Shown here in pieces: positions 6,123 to 7,635 of a stretch of DNA of 7,635 nucleotides (within the stretch, counting starts at the first letter, position 1; each line of letters starts with the position of its first letter). The notes under the pieces were generated by a model. That model was not told where the DNA came from and did not search any database. It saw only the letters and a list, made by a program, of their open reading frames with translations. Source of the DNA: Chitinophagaceae bacterium (GTDB taxonomy: Bacteria > Bacteroidota > Bacteroidia > Chitinophagales > Chitinophagaceae). The position numbers were made by a program, and so were the translations under genes. Location: NCBI GenBank assembly GCA_021323155.1, contig JAJTCI010000105.1, positions 1-7,635 on the forward strand, given 5' to 3'.

Positions 6123-7589
6123 TCAATTTTTACTCCAGGTAAAGGAAAACGTTGACCCTTCTCCCGGTTTTGAGCGCACTTGGATCGTTTCATTTCTTTT
6201 ATCCAGTATCTTTTTAACGATCGCAAGTCCAACACCGGTGCTCTCAAAACTATCACGCTCTTTCAGCGTCTGGAAGATCACGAAGATCCTTTTGTGGTAT
6301 TGTTCCGATATGCCCGGGCCATTGTCTTCTATTGAGAACTCGTATTTGTCACCGAGGTCCCTGTGATAGATGCGAACCGTCCCCTGCTCCTTATCATTAT
6401 ACTTCACTGCATTGCTCACCAGGTTGGACATTACCTGGAACAACGGGATCCTTTCAGTGACCACTACCGGCAGTTTCGATTCCACCTTTACGGTCACCCG
6501 CTTTTCTGAAGCGATAGTGTCCGTTACTTCGGCCACCAGTTCATTGACGTCCACAGCCTCCTTGGTGACCACCTCCTTATCGATCCGCGCATAAGCAAGT
6601 ATCCCCTGGATCAGGTTCTCCGCCCTGATGACACGACCTTTGATCAGCCGCATATACTCATCCAGTTTGGGGGTAAGTTCCTGCGTATGGTCTTCTTCTA
6701 TCCATGAGACCACATTATCTATGCCGCGAAGCGGGCCCTTCAGGTCATGTGAAACGATATGCGCGAACTGGTCAAGCTCCTCGTTCTTTTCTTTCAGCAA
6801 GTTGATATTGGTCGATAGTTCCCCGGCCATATGGTTCAACGAACCGGCAAGTGCAGTCAGCTCATCGTTGCCTGCATCCTTAAGGTTCACATTGTAATTC
6901 CCCGAGGCGATGGTATCGGCCATTACTACCATTTTACCAATGCGCGAGGAGATACGTCTGACCAGGATGGTTACGATCACCACCGCCGCCACCAACGAGA
7001 TAGCGGTGAGTAAAAAAGTGGTTTGTGTGCTTCGCCCCGCGGAACCCGCCAGCATCGCCCTCCGGTCCGCACGCAACTGGTATTCCCAATTACTGAACTC
7101 ACGGAATTTATCCTGCAACTTCAGCTGTAAGGCTTTTTCGCCCGCGGCCTTCTCCCGGTACAACTTGTTGAAGCCGGCGATATTCTGATCATTCACGTTC
7201 GCCAGCAATTTCGCCTGCCGCAACGGTTCCGTGTATTCCTCCACCCATTCATCATGGAGCACGCGAATTTCGTTCATCAGCCGGCTTTGTGAACTATCAG
7301 CGATCAATAAAGGTATCTCGTTAAGGAGCCGTTCGTTCTCAGCGGATGCGGAATCATACGAATCAATAAAGTCTTTCTGCCCTGTCAGCAGGAACCCCCG
7401 GAGCCCACTTACCATATTGATGGTATTGCGCTGGAACCGGCTTGCGTTTCTCACAAGTTCAGTGGAGCGTGACAGGAATTCGGCATTTTCCTGTACGTCC
7501 TGGGAAAGTCGGAAGTTGATATAAGTGGTTGCTGAGAAAAGGAGCAGGATGAAAATAAAGCTCAGTAATATGAAGCTGGTGATTTTCAT
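6123..7589 (-). CDS. Membrane sensor histidine kinase with CHASE3 and HAMP domains
   Basis: The 488-residue protein has a first membrane segment at about 5-25 and a second at about 190-211, enclosing a periplasmic region. The stretch around 61-78 (GLRGFLLTGQKDFIDSY) is typical of CHASE3, a helical-bundle sensor domain whose ligands are mostly unknown. HAMP follows at about 208-262 (VVMADTIASGNYN, then DELTALAGSLNHMA). The HisKA domain has phosphoacceptor His281 in IVSHDLKGPLRGI. The ATPase domain shows the N box (Asn393 in NLVSNAVKYN), G1 (DNGPGI, 422-427), G2 (GVGLAIVKKI, 452-461) and GEGSTF (476-481). All catalytic motifs are intact, so it should be an active kinase. There is no PAS or GAF domain and no fused receiver. 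The gene comes first in an operon with the receiver gene three bases downstream. The ATG (7587-7589) directly precedes the first membrane segment, which supports this start. The signal sensed cannot be read from the sequence. Confidence 0.95.
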   Translation of the reverse strand: MKITSFILLSFIFILLLFSATTYINFRLSQDVQENAEFLSRSTELVRNASRFQRNTINMVSGLRGFLLTGQKDFIDSYDSASAENERLLNEIPLLIADSSQSRLMNEIRVLHDEWVEEYTEPLRQAKLLANVNDQNIAGFNKLYREKAAGEKALQLKLQDKFREFSNWEYQLRADRRAMLAGSAGRSTQTTFLLTAISLVAAVVIVTILVRRISSRIGKMVVMADTIASGNYNVNLKDAGNDELTALAGSLNHMAGELSTNINLLKEKNEELDQFAHIVSHDLKGPLRGIDNVVSWIEEDHTQELTPKLDEYMRLIKGRVIRAENLIQGILAYARIDKEVVTKEAVDVNELVAEVTDTIASEKRVTVKVESKLPVVVTERIPLFQVMSNLVSNAVKYNDKEQGTVRIYHRDLGDKYEFSIEDNGPGISEQYHKRIFVIFQTLKERDSFESTGVGLAIVKKILDKRNETIQVRSKPGEGSTFSFTWSKN

Positions 7590-7635
7590 GGCGCGGCGAA
7601 CATATAAAAAAAACCAGTACAGGAAGATGAATCCA

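Noticed and set aside
7597..7604. Possible -7 promoter element for the kinase operon (TATGTTCG on the - strand)
   Set aside because: It has one mismatch to TAnnTTTG, no -33 box at the right spacing, and would place the transcript start almost on the ATG; the true promoter may lie beyond the window.

Overview
The window looks like chromosomal DNA of a Bacteroidota member, most likely near Chitinophagaceae. Three things point there: candidate promoters of the TTTG / TAnnTTTG type, no Shine-Dalgarno sequences before the starts, and characteristic protein families (a SPOR-domain protein with a degenerate N-terminal part, a secreted OmpA-like protein with a mature N-terminus starting at Gln, a CHASE3 histidine kinase paired with a single-domain response regulator). 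No transposase, integrase, phage gene, tRNA, rRNA or CRISPR array is visible. This assignment is an inference from sequence style, not a search result.

Layout. Bases 1-333 hold the 3' end of a SPOR-domain gene on the + strand. A 210-base gap follows, with a degenerate 7-base tandem repeat and a candidate gcvP promoter. Bases 544-3432 encode a full-length, unsplit glycine dehydrogenase (GcvP). The next gap (3433-3616) has a perfect 11-bp hairpin set within a second 7-base repeat array, then a candidate promoter for a secreted OmpA-like protein (3617-4891). That gene ends in a textbook intrinsic terminator. A 229-residue conserved protein of unknown function follows (4986-5675). On the - strand, converging on it, lies a two-gene operon: a membrane sensor histidine kinase (7589 to 6123), then a CheY-like receiver (6119 to 5715), with 3 bases between them.

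How the genes relate. The + strand genes appear to be independent transcription units: central one-carbon metabolism (gcvP), cell envelope (SPOR and OmpA-like proteins, both with peptidoglycan-binding domains) and one unknown. The kinase and receiver are the only pair with clear functional coupling; since the receiver has no output domain, it probably signals through protein contact or phosphotransfer.

I see no convincing new multi-gene system. The items most worth following up are the heptamer arrays on both sides of gcvP, the uncharacterised 229-residue protein, and the OmpA-like protein that joins a probable lectin-like domain to a peptidoglycan-binding domain.
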